From Micavibrio sp. UBA2705 (GTDB lineage: Bacteria; Pseudomonadota; Alphaproteobacteria; Micavibrionales; Micavibrionaceae): a stretch of 56,272 bases of DNA. Location of the stretch: contig DELD01000007.1 in NCBI GenBank assembly GCA_002354205.1, positions 1,666 to 57,937 of the forward strand. The letters are read 5' to 3'. How positions within the stretch are numbered: position 1 is the stretch's first letter; each line of letters opens with the position of its first letter. Below the pieces are notes generated by a model. The model saw nothing but the letters and a program-made list of their open reading frames with translations. It searched no databases and was not told where the DNA came from. Position numbers and translations under genes: made by a program. This document shows positions 9,244 through 17,341 of the stretch, one piece after another.

Positions 9244-10351
9244 TTATTTTGCGGAGTCAACTTTAGATGCGAGTGATGCTTCTAAAAATCCATCTATATC
9301 CCCATCTAAAACGGCCTGTGCATTTGTATTTTCGACGCTGGTGCGTAAATCTTTAATCATTTGATAGGGCTGTAAGACGTAAGAGCGTATTTGATGCCCC
9401 CAGCCAATATCAGTTTTCTCACCATGGGCGGCATTTTTTTCATCGGCGCGGCGTTGTAATTCACGTTCATAAAGGCGCGCGCGCAACATATCCATCGCTT
9501 GCGCGCGGTTTTTGTGCTGAGAGCGTTCATTTTGACAGGCCACGATAATGCCAGAAGGGCGGTGGGTTATGCGCACCGCACTGTCCGTTGTATTAACGTG
9601 CTGGCCGCCAGCGCCGCTTGAGCGGTAGGTGTCCATTTTTAAATCTTTTTCATCAATGTCAACATCAATGGAATCGTCAATCACCGGCGCAACCGATACG
9701 GAAGCAAAGCTTGTGTGGCGTTTGGCATTGGAATCAAAAGGCGATATACGGACAAGGCGATGAACACCATTCTCTGATTTTAACCAGCCATAAGCCTGTT
9801 CGCCTTCGATTTTAATTGTCGCTGATTTGATGCCAGCTTCTTCGCCGTCACTTTTGTTCAAAAGCTGAACTTTGTAACCGTGCTGTTCGGCCCAACGTGT
9901 ATACATGCGCAAAAGCATGGATGCCCAGTCACAGGCCTCCGTACCGCCTGCGCCAGAGTTTACGTCAAGATAAGCTTCGCAGTCATCTGCTTCATCAGAG
10001 AGCAGGGCGGTGAGTTGTAATTTTTCGGCCTTGACTTTAAGGGCGCTCAGTTCATTTTCGGCATCTTTGATGATGTCGTTATCGTCTTCACTTTCGCCAA
10101 GGGCGATCAGCTCAAGGCTGTCGTCTAGGCCTTGTGCAAGTTTTTTTACGTTGGATATTTGTTTTTCAAGCTTGGTGCGTTCGCGCATTGTTTTTTGCGC
10201 ATTATCAGAATCGTTCCATAAGTCAGGATCTTCGACGAGGGCGTTAAGTTCTTCTAATCTAAGCAGGGCATTTTCCCAGTCAAAGATGCCTCCTTAGCAG
10301 AGATAATGCCCCATTAATGGCATCGGCGGCTGCTTGATGTTCTGCGCGCAT
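9244..10351 (-). CDS. prfB: Peptide chain release factor 2 (programmed +1 frameshift)
   Basis: RF2 recognises UGA and UAA stops and releases the peptide from the ribosome. The gene starts at ATG 10351; codon 24 is an in-frame UGA (10282-10280) in the context AGGAGG-CAT-CTT-TGA-C. This is the classical autoregulatory +1 frameshift with an internal Shine-Dalgarno-like sequence. After the shift the frame continues as DWENALLRLEEL and gives about 368 residues, the normal RF2 length. The SPF stop-codon recognition tripeptide is present (RISPFDS), as is the GGQ catalytic motif (SSGAGGQHVNTTDSAVRITH). When RF2 is scarce the UGA is not terminated and frameshifting raises synthesis. An annotation that ignores the shift would begin at the internal ATG 10188 and lose the N-terminus. 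Confidence 0.97.
10279..10292 (-). promoter_or_regulatory. RF2 programmed +1 frameshift site
   Basis: AGGAGG, then CAT, the slip codon CTT and TGA-C. The skipped base is T10282. All elements known from the E. coli prfB site are present. Confidence 0.95.
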
Positions 10352-10486
10352 GAAATATGACCTTATATAAGTTTGTATTGTTCTGTATTGTATTTACGCC
10401 AAACGCTGATGGGCGGCAAGCTATGGATGAAAAAAATCCAGAACAATTATGCTCTGGATTTTTAAAATTCTTAAAAATACGCAGGT

Positions 10487-11056
10487 TTAAGCGGCTTCGC
10501 TCATCTCTGCGTAATATTCCATGACGGCATTACATGCTGCGTCATACACTTCTTTGTGGTTTTCGCCGCTTGTCATTGCAGTGATCATGTGTTCGTCAAT
10601 GCAGATAGCTTCAGATGAGAAGTTCGCGCCTTCGCCTGTAATGTCTGAATGGAGGCTTTCAGGGGCTGAAACTTCGTAACCACGAAGCATACCGCTTTCA
10701 ACCAAGACTTTAACGCCATCAGCAAAAGCAACAATTGCTTTTTGTGCGCGCATAAAGCCGCCAATAAAGCGTTTCGTATGTTCTGTTTTTAAAAGTTTTT
10801 CGACATGCGCCATGCCGCCAGGAATAACAACCATATCAAAGTCAGCCGCTAAAGCTTTGTTGACGGACATATCTGAAGCAAAGTGATGACCCCATCCGCT
10901 ACCTTCCCAGCCATTGACAATGCCGTTTTCTGAGCTGATAAGTTTAACAGTAGCTTTGACATCTTGAAATGCGCGTTGTGCGGCAATGACGTCGCTTTGG
11001 ATAAAGCCGTTAGCAATTAATATAGCTATTTTTTTTCCAGATAAATCGTGATTCAT
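10487..11056 (-). CDS. DJ-1/PfpI-family protein lacking the nucleophilic cysteine
   Basis: The 189 residues follow the DJ-1/PfpI fold: KKIAILIANGF at the start, MVVIPGGMAHVEKLL in the middle and LRGYEV before the last third. In active members the nucleophile elbow reads AxCHG; here it is VAFADG, so both Cys and His are replaced. This protein therefore probably lacks protease, glyoxalase or chaperone activity that depends on that Cys, and may bind a ligand or act structurally. A good ribosome site (AAGGAG) precedes ATG 11056. It stands alone between prfB and a divergent OmpA-like gene. The family call is firm; the function is open. Confidence 0.8.
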   Translation of the reverse strand: MNHDLSGKKIAILIANGFIQSDVIAAQRAFQDVKATVKLISSENGIVNGWEGSGWGHHFASDMSVNKALAADFDMVVIPGGMAHVEKLLKTEHTKRFIGGFMRAQKAIVAFADGVKVLVESGMLRGYEVSAPESLHSDITGEGANFSSEAICIDEHMITAMTSGENHKEVYDAACNAVMEYYAEMSEAA

Positions 11057-11446
11057 TATTGTTGATCTCCTTCGAAGAGTTTAGTTACGCTTTATTGTTT
11101 CCGCTGAATATATCAATATATTCGCTCAGGTGTGTATGTGCATGTTAGCAGAGCGGGATGTGCATATTCTTAAGCAAGGTATAGCTTCAACTGTCTTGGG
11201 CGACAAAGGAACGCTATGTAAATATCCTGAACGGAGGCTTTTATGCTGTTTTTTTGGGCATATGTCAAGAATAATTTATGATAAGCTGTGAACATCGTTG
11301 AAAATAAAATGTTTTTTATCTTTACTTTATCGCGCATATATTTATAAATCGCTTTGATTACTCTAAAAAATTTAGTATTTTAAATGGGTATTGATTTTTA
11401 AATCAAAAAACGAATTTTTAAACTTAGCAAATTTGGGAGCTATTTA
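11057..11446. other. AT-rich divergent intergenic region
   Basis: 390 bases between the divergent DJ-1-like and OmpA-like genes. It becomes strongly AT-rich towards 11447 and holds a 16-base inverted repeat TTGATTTTTAAATCAA (11391-11406) that could be an operator. A 12-codon reading frame with GGAGG upstream (11243-11281) is too short to support as a gene. No RNA gene is apparent. Confidence 0.5.
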
Positions 11447-12349
11447 ATGAAAAAGCTTAGCGCAGTTATAGCCGCTTCTGGTCTGATATTTTTGTCAGCT
11501 TGTACAGGCATCGATAGTTATAAAGAAGTAGAGGCACTAAACGAAGCGCAATTCGTTGGCAGCCCCTTTACACAAACATTGGCTGGTGAGTACCGCACAT
11601 TCGCGACGACTGAACAGGACGTTATGTTTGATTACCCTGATGCGATGCATTTTGCACGTAAGGGCTTATCAGCAGCAACAGGCGTAACTGTATTGCCAGA
11701 ACCTGTAAGTGATTGGAATTTGAGCGAAACACACGTTGCTGAATTGACTGTAGCGCGCGGCCGTTTAGTGCGTGCCTTTGATATTGGCGCACGTGAAATT
11801 GCACCAACCGAATCAGCTGTTGCACAAGCGCGTTTTGATTGCTGGATTGAACAGCAAGAAGAAAACTGGCAGCTAAGCGACATCGTAGCGTGTAAAAATG
11901 AATTCCATGACGCAATGGCGAACCTTGAAGCATTGCTTTCACAGCGCGTTGTTAGCCCTGCAGACGCAATGGAGCCAGTCGCGGCAATTGACGTTCCTGC
12001 TGAGCCAATGAAACCTAAAGATGCGATGTATCTTGTGTTCTTTGACTTTGACAAATCAAACATTGCTTCATCAGCAACAAGCGTTGTTGACGCGATTGCA
12101 GACGAAGTTAAAGCACGCAGCCTTGCTGGCGTAAACATTGTCGGTCACACGGATACTTCTGGTGCAAGAGCATATAACAAGCGTCTTTCACTTAAACGTG
12201 CTGGTGCAGTTAAAGATGCCTTAGTTGAGCGCGGCGTTGATCCTGCAATCATTTCTGTCGATAGCCGCGGTGAAGGCGAGCTTTTGGTTGAAACGGCTGA
12301 TGGTGTACGTGAGCCTGCGAACCGTCGTGTTACTGTGACGTTCCAATAA
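11447..12349 (+). CDS. OmpA-family outer-membrane lipoprotein
   Basis: A lipoprotein signal with lipobox LSAC near residue 19 predicts lipidation and export. The 300 residues then contain a largely helical domain of about 165 residues and a C-terminal OmpA-like peptidoglycan-binding domain. This runs from about residue 195 (YLVFFDFDKSNI) through GHTDTSGARAYNKRLSLKRA to the terminal NRRVTV, with the Asp and Arg that bind diaminopimelate in the family. It should tether the outer membrane to peptidoglycan, like Pal, but the long N-terminal domain differs from Pal and no tol genes are adjacent. It is probably a single-gene unit ended by the terminator at 12372. Confidence 0.85.
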   Translation: MKKLSAVIAASGLIFLSACTGIDSYKEVEALNEAQFVGSPFTQTLAGEYRTFATTEQDVMFDYPDAMHFARKGLSAATGVTVLPEPVSDWNLSETHVAELTVARGRLVRAFDIGAREIAPTESAVAQARFDCWIEQQEENWQLSDIVACKNEFHDAMANLEALLSQRVVSPADAMEPVAAIDVPAEPMKPKDAMYLVFFDFDKSNIASSATSVVDAIADEVKARSLAGVNIVGHTDTSGARAYNKRLSLKRAGAVKDALVERGVDPAIISVDSRGEGELLVETADGVREPANRRVTVTFQ

Positions 12350-12371
12350 GAACATCACGATAAAGATTTTA

Positions 12372-12405
12372 AATGGAGCGGCATAATATGCTGCTCCATT
12401 TTTTT
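12372..12405 (+). terminator. Intrinsic terminator after the OmpA-like gene
   Basis: Stem AATGGAGC/GCTCCATT (12372-12379 and 12393-12400) with a T-run after it. Confidence 0.85.
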
Positions 12406-12451
12406 ATGCGGATGATTTTTGTTAATAAGCAGCCTTTGAACAGGGCACGGC

Positions 12452-12479
12452 TTGTGTGTTTTTTATGAACTGCTATAAT
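12452..12479 (+). promoter_or_regulatory. Probable sigma-70-type promoter of trkH
   Basis: TTGTGT at 12452-12457, a spacer of 16 bases and a perfect TATAAT at 12474-12479, about 40 bases before the trkH start. Confidence 0.5.
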
Positions 12480-12519
12480 CCGCCTTTGCGTAAAATTTTA
12501 ACTGTAGAAGAATAATATA

Positions 12520-13965
12520 ATGGATCTACGCCCCGTTTTATATGTCATCGGTCTCTTGCTGTTTATCCTTGCGATCAGCATGAATTTCCCGATGCTCGTT
12601 GATTTGTATTTTGGCAATGATGACTGGGTTGTCTTTTTTGTTTGTATTATTGTCACTGCATTTTTTGGTGGGGCGCTGGCTTTCACTAATGCGCCATCTG
12701 GCGGCTTTACCATGAATATACGTCAGGGCTTTATGCTGACGGTAATGTCTTGGGTGTCTCTGTGTATATTCGCCGCAATGCCTTTTTGGCTATCCGGTTT
12801 GGATATTTCCTTTGTTGACGCCATTTTTGAAGCAACATCTGGCATTACCACAACGGGATCAACTGTGCTTACGGGGCTAGATTACGCGCCGCCGGGTATA
12901 TTGATGTGGCGTGCTATACTGCAATGGTTAGGCGGCATTGGTATTATTGTGATGGCGCTATCTGTATTACCGTTTCTAAAAGTCGGTGGTATGCAGCTTT
13001 TTAAGGCCGAGTCTTTTGAGGTTGAAAAAGTATCACCGCGTGCACGCCAAATTGCGACCGCCATTGCGGTCTTTTATGTTGTTTTCACAATCCTCTGTGC
13101 CTTGAGCTATAATGCTGTGGGCATGACCGTTTTTGATTCTGTTGCTCATGCGCTAACGACCATATCAACGGGCGGTTTTTCAACATATGACACATCCTTT
13201 GCGCATTATGATACCGCTCATAAAGAAATTGTCGCCATTATATTCATGTTGCTTGGCGGCATACCATTTATTCTTTATTTCCAGTCCGTCACGGGGCGGC
13301 CACTGGCGTTGTGGAGGGATGCACAAGTGCGCTGGTATCTGTCGATCCTTGCGATTAGTGCGGTTGTGATTAGTGTTTATCTCAATACGACTTTGGGAAT
13401 GGAGTATTTTCATGCGTTACGCCTTGCGGCGTTTAATTCGGTTTCGTTAATGACGGGCACAGGGTTCGCGTCGGGGGACTATATGCAGTGGGGCGGTTTT
13501 GTTATCGCAATATTCTTCTTCCTTATGGTTGTCGGCGGTTGTGCGGGGTCAACGAGCTGCGGTATCAAGGTCTTCCGTTTCCAGATTCTATTCTCGATTA
13601 CATTGGTGCAGCTGCAAAAACTGATCCACCCAAAAGGCGTTTTTTGCACGCGTTATAATGGCCGTCCGATCCCGACAGAAGTTTTAACATCCGTGATGAG
13701 CTTCTTCTTCCTCTATGCGCTAAGCTTTTCTTTTATTACGATTGCGCTGTCATTTACGGGGTTAGATTTCATCACCGCGATGTCTGGCGCGGCGACATCG
13801 ATATCGAATGTTGGGCCGGGGCTTGGTGATATTATTGGCCCTAGCGCCAACTTTGCAACGCTCCCAGACAGCGCCAAATGGATATTGTCCTTAGGCATGA
13901 TTTTAGGGCGGTTAGAGCTGTTTACACTGCTTGTCCTTTTTGTACCACAATTCTGGCGTGCTTAG
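12520..13965 (+). CDS. trkH: Trk-type potassium uptake membrane protein TrkH
   Basis: The 481 residues form the usual TrkH/KtrB membrane protein with four membrane-pore-membrane repeats. The four selectivity-filter loops are visible: TTTGST, TTISTGGFST, MTGTGFASG and SISNVGPGLG. A conserved GGCAGSTSCGIKVFR stretch precedes the third-to-fourth repeat. It carries potassium into the cell across the inner membrane, in the family together with a TrkA NAD-binding regulator. No trkA lies next to it, so the partner must be elsewhere. It is flanked by terminators on both sides and looks like a single-gene unit with its own promoter. Confidence 0.95.
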   Translation: MDLRPVLYVIGLLLFILAISMNFPMLVDLYFGNDDWVVFFVCIIVTAFFGGALAFTNAPSGGFTMNIRQGFMLTVMSWVSLCIFAAMPFWLSGLDISFVDAIFEATSGITTTGSTVLTGLDYAPPGILMWRAILQWLGGIGIIVMALSVLPFLKVGGMQLFKAESFEVEKVSPRARQIATAIAVFYVVFTILCALSYNAVGMTVFDSVAHALTTISTGGFSTYDTSFAHYDTAHKEIVAIIFMLLGGIPFILYFQSVTGRPLALWRDAQVRWYLSILAISAVVISVYLNTTLGMEYFHALRLAAFNSVSLMTGTGFASGDYMQWGGFVIAIFFFLMVVGGCAGSTSCGIKVFRFQILFSITLVQLQKLIHPKGVFCTRYNGRPIPTEVLTSVMSFFFLYALSFSFITIALSFTGLDFITAMSGAATSISNVGPGLGDIIGPSANFATLPDSAKWILSLGMILGRLELFTLLVLFVPQFWRA

Positions 13966-14010
13966 CTTTTGTAAGTTGCATGCGTGGAGCAGGTAAAAGC
14001 GATAAGATAT

Positions 14011-14048
14011 AAAAAAACAGCGCCAAATAAAATGGGCGCTGTTTTTAT
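14011..14048. terminator. Bidirectional intrinsic terminator
   Basis: Stem CAGCGCC/GGCGCTG (14018-14024 and 14035-14041) between an A-run and a T-run; it serves trkH and the convergent lipoprotein gene. Confidence 0.85.
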
Positions 14049-14070
14049 TTATATTTGATTGGGCTGCCTT

Positions 14071-14769
14071 TTAATAATGATCTTGGTAGCGGTAGCCTAT
14101 TGTGTCGCTTTCGCCGCTTTCTAGCCCTGCGCCATAGCTGACTGGTGCGTCAGAGGCTGTGATTAGGTTAAGGTTGTGCCCTAAACGTTCATTAAGGACG
14201 CTATCAAGCTCTGTGATGAAGCCATCCAAAAATTCTTGGCTGTGTCTTTCTTTGCGCGCGAGCGAGAAGTGTGATGGTAGGATCAAGGATTTGCTGACAT
14301 CAAATGATGTGCCGCCATGGCCTAGTCCTATGCGATTTTGCGAAATGACGGACACATTAGCGCGTAATGTGTATTTGTAGTTGTCATTAAATTCTAACAA
14401 GCTATCCAATATATTGTCTTTGCCGCCAGAAACGCGTACACGGTCAAAAATAATGTCGCTAATGTCGATGATGATTTTTCCGTCGCCATATATACTGCTT
14501 TTAAAACGTGCGTCTAAATAAGATTTTAAGGCCTGATCAGGCTGCGTAGAAAACAGGGCAAGTAATTGTTCATTGCCAATAACGGGCGCGACAGAAAAGC
14601 GAAGGTCTGATGCGTTTAAATTCACAGGCTTAACATGCGCATAGCTTTGCTGCGCAGTGGTAACCGAATTTGATGATGTCCCCATTGAACATGCGCTAAG
14701 AGCAAGGATACTCATACCGCTAAGGAGTAGTTTTTTTGCGGCGTTTGTTGTGTGTAAAAAACGGGGCAT
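14071..14769 (-). CDS. Predicted lipoprotein of unknown function
   Basis: A signal with lipobox LSAC near residue 27 predicts a lipoprotein of 232 residues. The mature part has alternating strands and helices and ends in a Ser/Gly/Tyr-rich tail. It contains no enzyme motif I can name. The region from LRFSVAPVIGN to RVRVSGG and on to the helix SQEFLDGFITELDSVLNERLG suggests one folded envelope domain. AGAAAGG precedes the ATG. It lies 38 bases after the Hsp33 gene and may share its transcript, ending at the bidirectional terminator. Function unknown. Confidence 0.7.
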   Translation of the reverse strand: MPRFLHTTNAAKKLLLSGMSILALSACSMGTSSNSVTTAQQSYAHVKPVNLNASDLRFSVAPVIGNEQLLALFSTQPDQALKSYLDARFKSSIYGDGKIIIDISDIIFDRVRVSGGKDNILDSLLEFNDNYKYTLRANVSVISQNRIGLGHGGTSFDVSKSLILPSHFSLARKERHSQEFLDGFITELDSVLNERLGHNLNLITASDAPVSYGAGLESGESDTIGYRYQDHY

Positions 14770-14807
14770 GATAGACCTTTCTATAAAGCGTGATTTTTTA
14801 TTTAGAC

Positions 14808-15746
14808 CTATTCAAGGTCTAAATCATCTTTAGTTATTGTATAGACTTTACTGCAAAACTCACATTTTAATTTCGCACTATCCTCATCGAATATATGGTC
14901 AATGTCATCTTGCGGCATCATTCTGACAGCATTAACGAGCTTGTCTTTTTCGCAGCGGCATTGTTTTTTGACGAATTTAGGTTCAAAAATGCGCAGGCCT
15001 TCTTCGTGGAAGAGGCGATAAAGCAGGGCGGGTGCGTCAAGGTCGGGCGAGACAAGCTCCTCTGCTGTGCAGGTTTCTAACAAAATCATCGTTCTTCGCC
15101 AATCATCTTCTATGGCGTTACCGTTACCAGCTTCGGTATTGGCTTGGTCTTCTGGCATGTGCTGGAGCATGATGACGCTGGCGCGCCACTGTCCGTCAAT
15201 TTTATCGCAGGCCATTTTAATGCCGCTACCGATTTGTTCTGATTGGTTGAAATAATGCTGCACGCTTTCAACTAAAGTTTTGCCTTTAAGTTCGACAATG
15301 CCTTGATAACGTTCGGTATCTGGGCCTTGGTCAACGGTGAAGGCCATGTGCCCCTTACCCAAAAGCACATCAATGCCCAGTTTCTCATTGCCGCGGTCTT
15401 TGATTAAAGCGTCTAATGCATCTTTATCATAGCTTGCACAGGCCCTGATATGGCCTGTTGATGTTTGATCAGCAACCAACATCGTAATTGGTCCAGATGT
15501 TTGAATTTGTAAAGTGAAGATCCCATCATATTTCAGCATGGATGCTAAACTAACGGCGACGACTAAGGTTTCGCTTACCAGTTGATTGATAATGTCAGGG
15601 TATTCATGTGATGTGATGATGTCATCAAGTTCACTGCCCAAACGCACCATCCGCCCGCGCAACGATGAATTGTCGAGTTGAAAGTTTTGAATAATGTTAT
15701 CAGCATCAGTGGCGATGCTTGTAATGTCGTCTGATAAATCTGTCAT
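14808..15746 (-). CDS. hslO: Redox-regulated chaperone Hsp33
   Basis: Hsp33 is a cytoplasmic holdase activated by oxidation. The 312 residues contain the N-terminal domain with the stretch LTIQ-like FTLQIQTSGPITMLVAD and ending in the C-terminal zinc switch. The four cysteines are present as CRC near residue 265 and CEFC near residue 297, matching CxC and CxxC. In the reduced state they bind zinc; oxidation and unfolding release it and expose the client-binding surface. The ABC-2 permease gene ends 12 bases upstream, and an unknown lipoprotein gene follows, so these three are probably one operon. Confidence 0.93.
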   Translation of the reverse strand: MTDLSDDITSIATDADNIIQNFQLDNSSLRGRMVRLGSELDDIITSHEYPDIINQLVSETLVVAVSLASMLKYDGIFTLQIQTSGPITMLVADQTSTGHIRACASYDKDALDALIKDRGNEKLGIDVLLGKGHMAFTVDQGPDTERYQGIVELKGKTLVESVQHYFNQSEQIGSGIKMACDKIDGQWRASVIMLQHMPEDQANTEAGNGNAIEDDWRRTMILLETCTAEELVSPDLDAPALLYRLFHEEGLRIFEPKFVKKQCRCEKDKLVNAVRMMPQDDIDHIFDEDSAKLKCEFCSKVYTITKDDLDLE

Positions 15747-15758
15747 TGTAAGAAAACG

Positions 15759-16553
15759 CTATGATTTTATTTTATAACCCTTGCGGATCATGTTCCATGT
15801 TACACCAAAAAGACCAATATTGACAATCAACATAATGATAATGCCATGAAAAATTGGCGCTTCATGCTGTCCTATTAGTCCGTATCTAAACCCATCAATC
15901 ATAAAGAAAAACGGATTAACCAATGCTATATTATACCAAAATCCGGGAAGCTGAGATACAGCATAAAATGTCCCTGATAAGAATGTTAACGGCATAATGA
16001 TAAAGTTAGTAAATGTTGCTAAATGGTCAAACTTTTCTGACCAGACCCCCGCAATAATCCCTAAAAGTGATAGTGCAAAGCAGCCCGTCACGGCATAAAA
16101 TAAAACCGCCCATAAATGTACGAGGCCAAAACCTGCAAAATAAGATAGCGCAACTGAGCCCAGCCCGCCGATAAGTAGGCCGCGCATAAGCCCGCCAATA
16201 AGTAAGCCGGTAAGCAGTTCAATCGCGTTTAATGGCGGCATTAAGATATCAACTATATTGCCTTGGATTTTTGCAACCATTAGCGATGATGATGTGTTAG
16301 CAAATGCGTTTTGGATCATTGCCATCATAATCAAGCCAGGCGCAAGAAACGTCATATAGGGGACGTCGCCAATGCTACGTCCGTGTCCGCCAAAGGCTAA
16401 TGAAAACACAGCGTAAAACAAAAGGCTGGATATAACAGGCGTTAAAACAGTTTGCATCCCAACACTTAAAAAGCGCCCGCATTCTTTACGGATCAGGGCC
16501 TGTAGACCGATCCAGTTAACGCGGCCAATTTCTATGGGTTGCAAATTATTCAT
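15759..16553 (-). CDS. ABC-2-type transporter permease
   Basis: A 264-residue inner-membrane protein with six hydrophobic segments and the ABC-2 pattern: an N-terminal cytoplasmic helix (LIRKECGRFL), LAPGLIMMAMIQNAF, and the conserved block FTNFIIMPLTFLSGTFYAVSQLP before the last two segments. It resembles YadH-type export permeases. ATG 16553 with AAGG upstream is preferred over an upstream TTG. No ATP-binding subunit gene is adjacent; instead hslO follows by 12 bases and recX is divergent. The partner ATPase must be encoded elsewhere, and the substrate cannot be read from the sequence. Confidence 0.85.
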   Translation of the reverse strand: MNNLQPIEIGRVNWIGLQALIRKECGRFLSVGMQTVLTPVISSLLFYAVFSLAFGGHGRSIGDVPYMTFLAPGLIMMAMIQNAFANTSSSLMVAKIQGNIVDILMPPLNAIELLTGLLIGGLMRGLLIGGLGSVALSYFAGFGLVHLWAVLFYAVTGCFALSLLGIIAGVWSEKFDHLATFTNFIIMPLTFLSGTFYAVSQLPGFWYNIALVNPFFFMIDGFRYGLIGQHEAPIFHGIIIMLIVNIGLFGVTWNMIRKGYKIKS

Positions 16554-16650
16554 TTTATGCCTTATTTTGTTCAATCTTTATTGACGCTTTTGTGTATTAT
16601 AGCCATTGAATATAGTGTTTAGTGAATAATTACAACTCTTAGGGGTTTTT

Positions 16651-17310
16651 ATGCAAGAAGAAGTTGGTCGTAACCAAAAGAAACAAAAAGAACGCCGCCC
16701 ACCGCGCAAAATTAGCAAAAGTTATCTGCAAAATGCAGGGCTGTATTATTTGCAGCGTTTTACCGCGAGCGAAGGCCATTTCAAAACTGTGCTGCGCCGT
16801 AAAATTGATCGCTCCCTTAAAGAGCATGGGGCGCCAGAATTGGCTGAATGCTTAACATGGCTTGATGAGGTTGCAAGCAGCTTTGTTGAGGCTGGGTATC
16901 TCGATGATGTGCGTTACGCGAAAGGTTTGGTTGCTTCGCTGCAATTAAGAGGGCGTTCTGTTAGCCAGATGCGTGCAAGGCTGCGCCAAGCGCAAATAGC
17001 ACCAGATCTTATTGAATCAACCATAGCGGCGCATTTACAAGCTGTCTCGTGTAACATTGATGTCGGCGATATGCCCAGTAACTGGCCGCAAAACACATCG
17101 GATGTTGTTGAATATATATCGGCGCTGAAATGTGCGAAGCGGCGGCGCATTGGGCCATTTTCTGTTCTTGCGCGCACAGAAAAGCCGCATGATAAGGCGC
17201 TAGCAATTTTAGCGCGTAATGGATTTTCCTATGATATCGCGCAAACCATTTTACAAACAGACCATGGTGAAGCAGAGGCGTTCTTGCTCTATGCACGTTC
17301 TGTTTTATAG
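16651..17310 (+). CDS. recX: RecX-family regulatory protein
   Basis: RecX binds RecA filaments and limits recombination. The 219 residues show the RecX features: an N-terminal basic stretch, then three-helix repeats, including LYYLQRFTASEGHFKTVLRRKI, the conserved FVEAGYLDDVRYAKGLV and a repeat starting LRGRSVSQMRARLRQ. The C-terminal repeat is less conserved (KALAILARNGFSYDIAQTIL). AGGGG lies just upstream of the ATG. It is divergent from the ABC-2 permease and not next to recA, which is common in alphaproteobacteria. Its end converges on the PAS histidine kinase without a visible terminator. Confidence 0.85.
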   Translation: MQEEVGRNQKKQKERRPPRKISKSYLQNAGLYYLQRFTASEGHFKTVLRRKIDRSLKEHGAPELAECLTWLDEVASSFVEAGYLDDVRYAKGLVASLQLRGRSVSQMRARLRQAQIAPDLIESTIAAHLQAVSCNIDVGDMPSNWPQNTSDVVEYISALKCAKRRRIGPFSVLARTEKPHDKALAILARNGFSYDIAQTILQTDHGEAEAFLLYARSVL

Positions 17311-17341
17311 AGGCTTAGCTTAAGGCTGCATAAGAGGGGGG

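Noticed and set aside
11243..11281. 12-codon frame after GGAGG, possible leader peptide
   Set aside because: Too short, followed by about 165 bases without attenuator structure.
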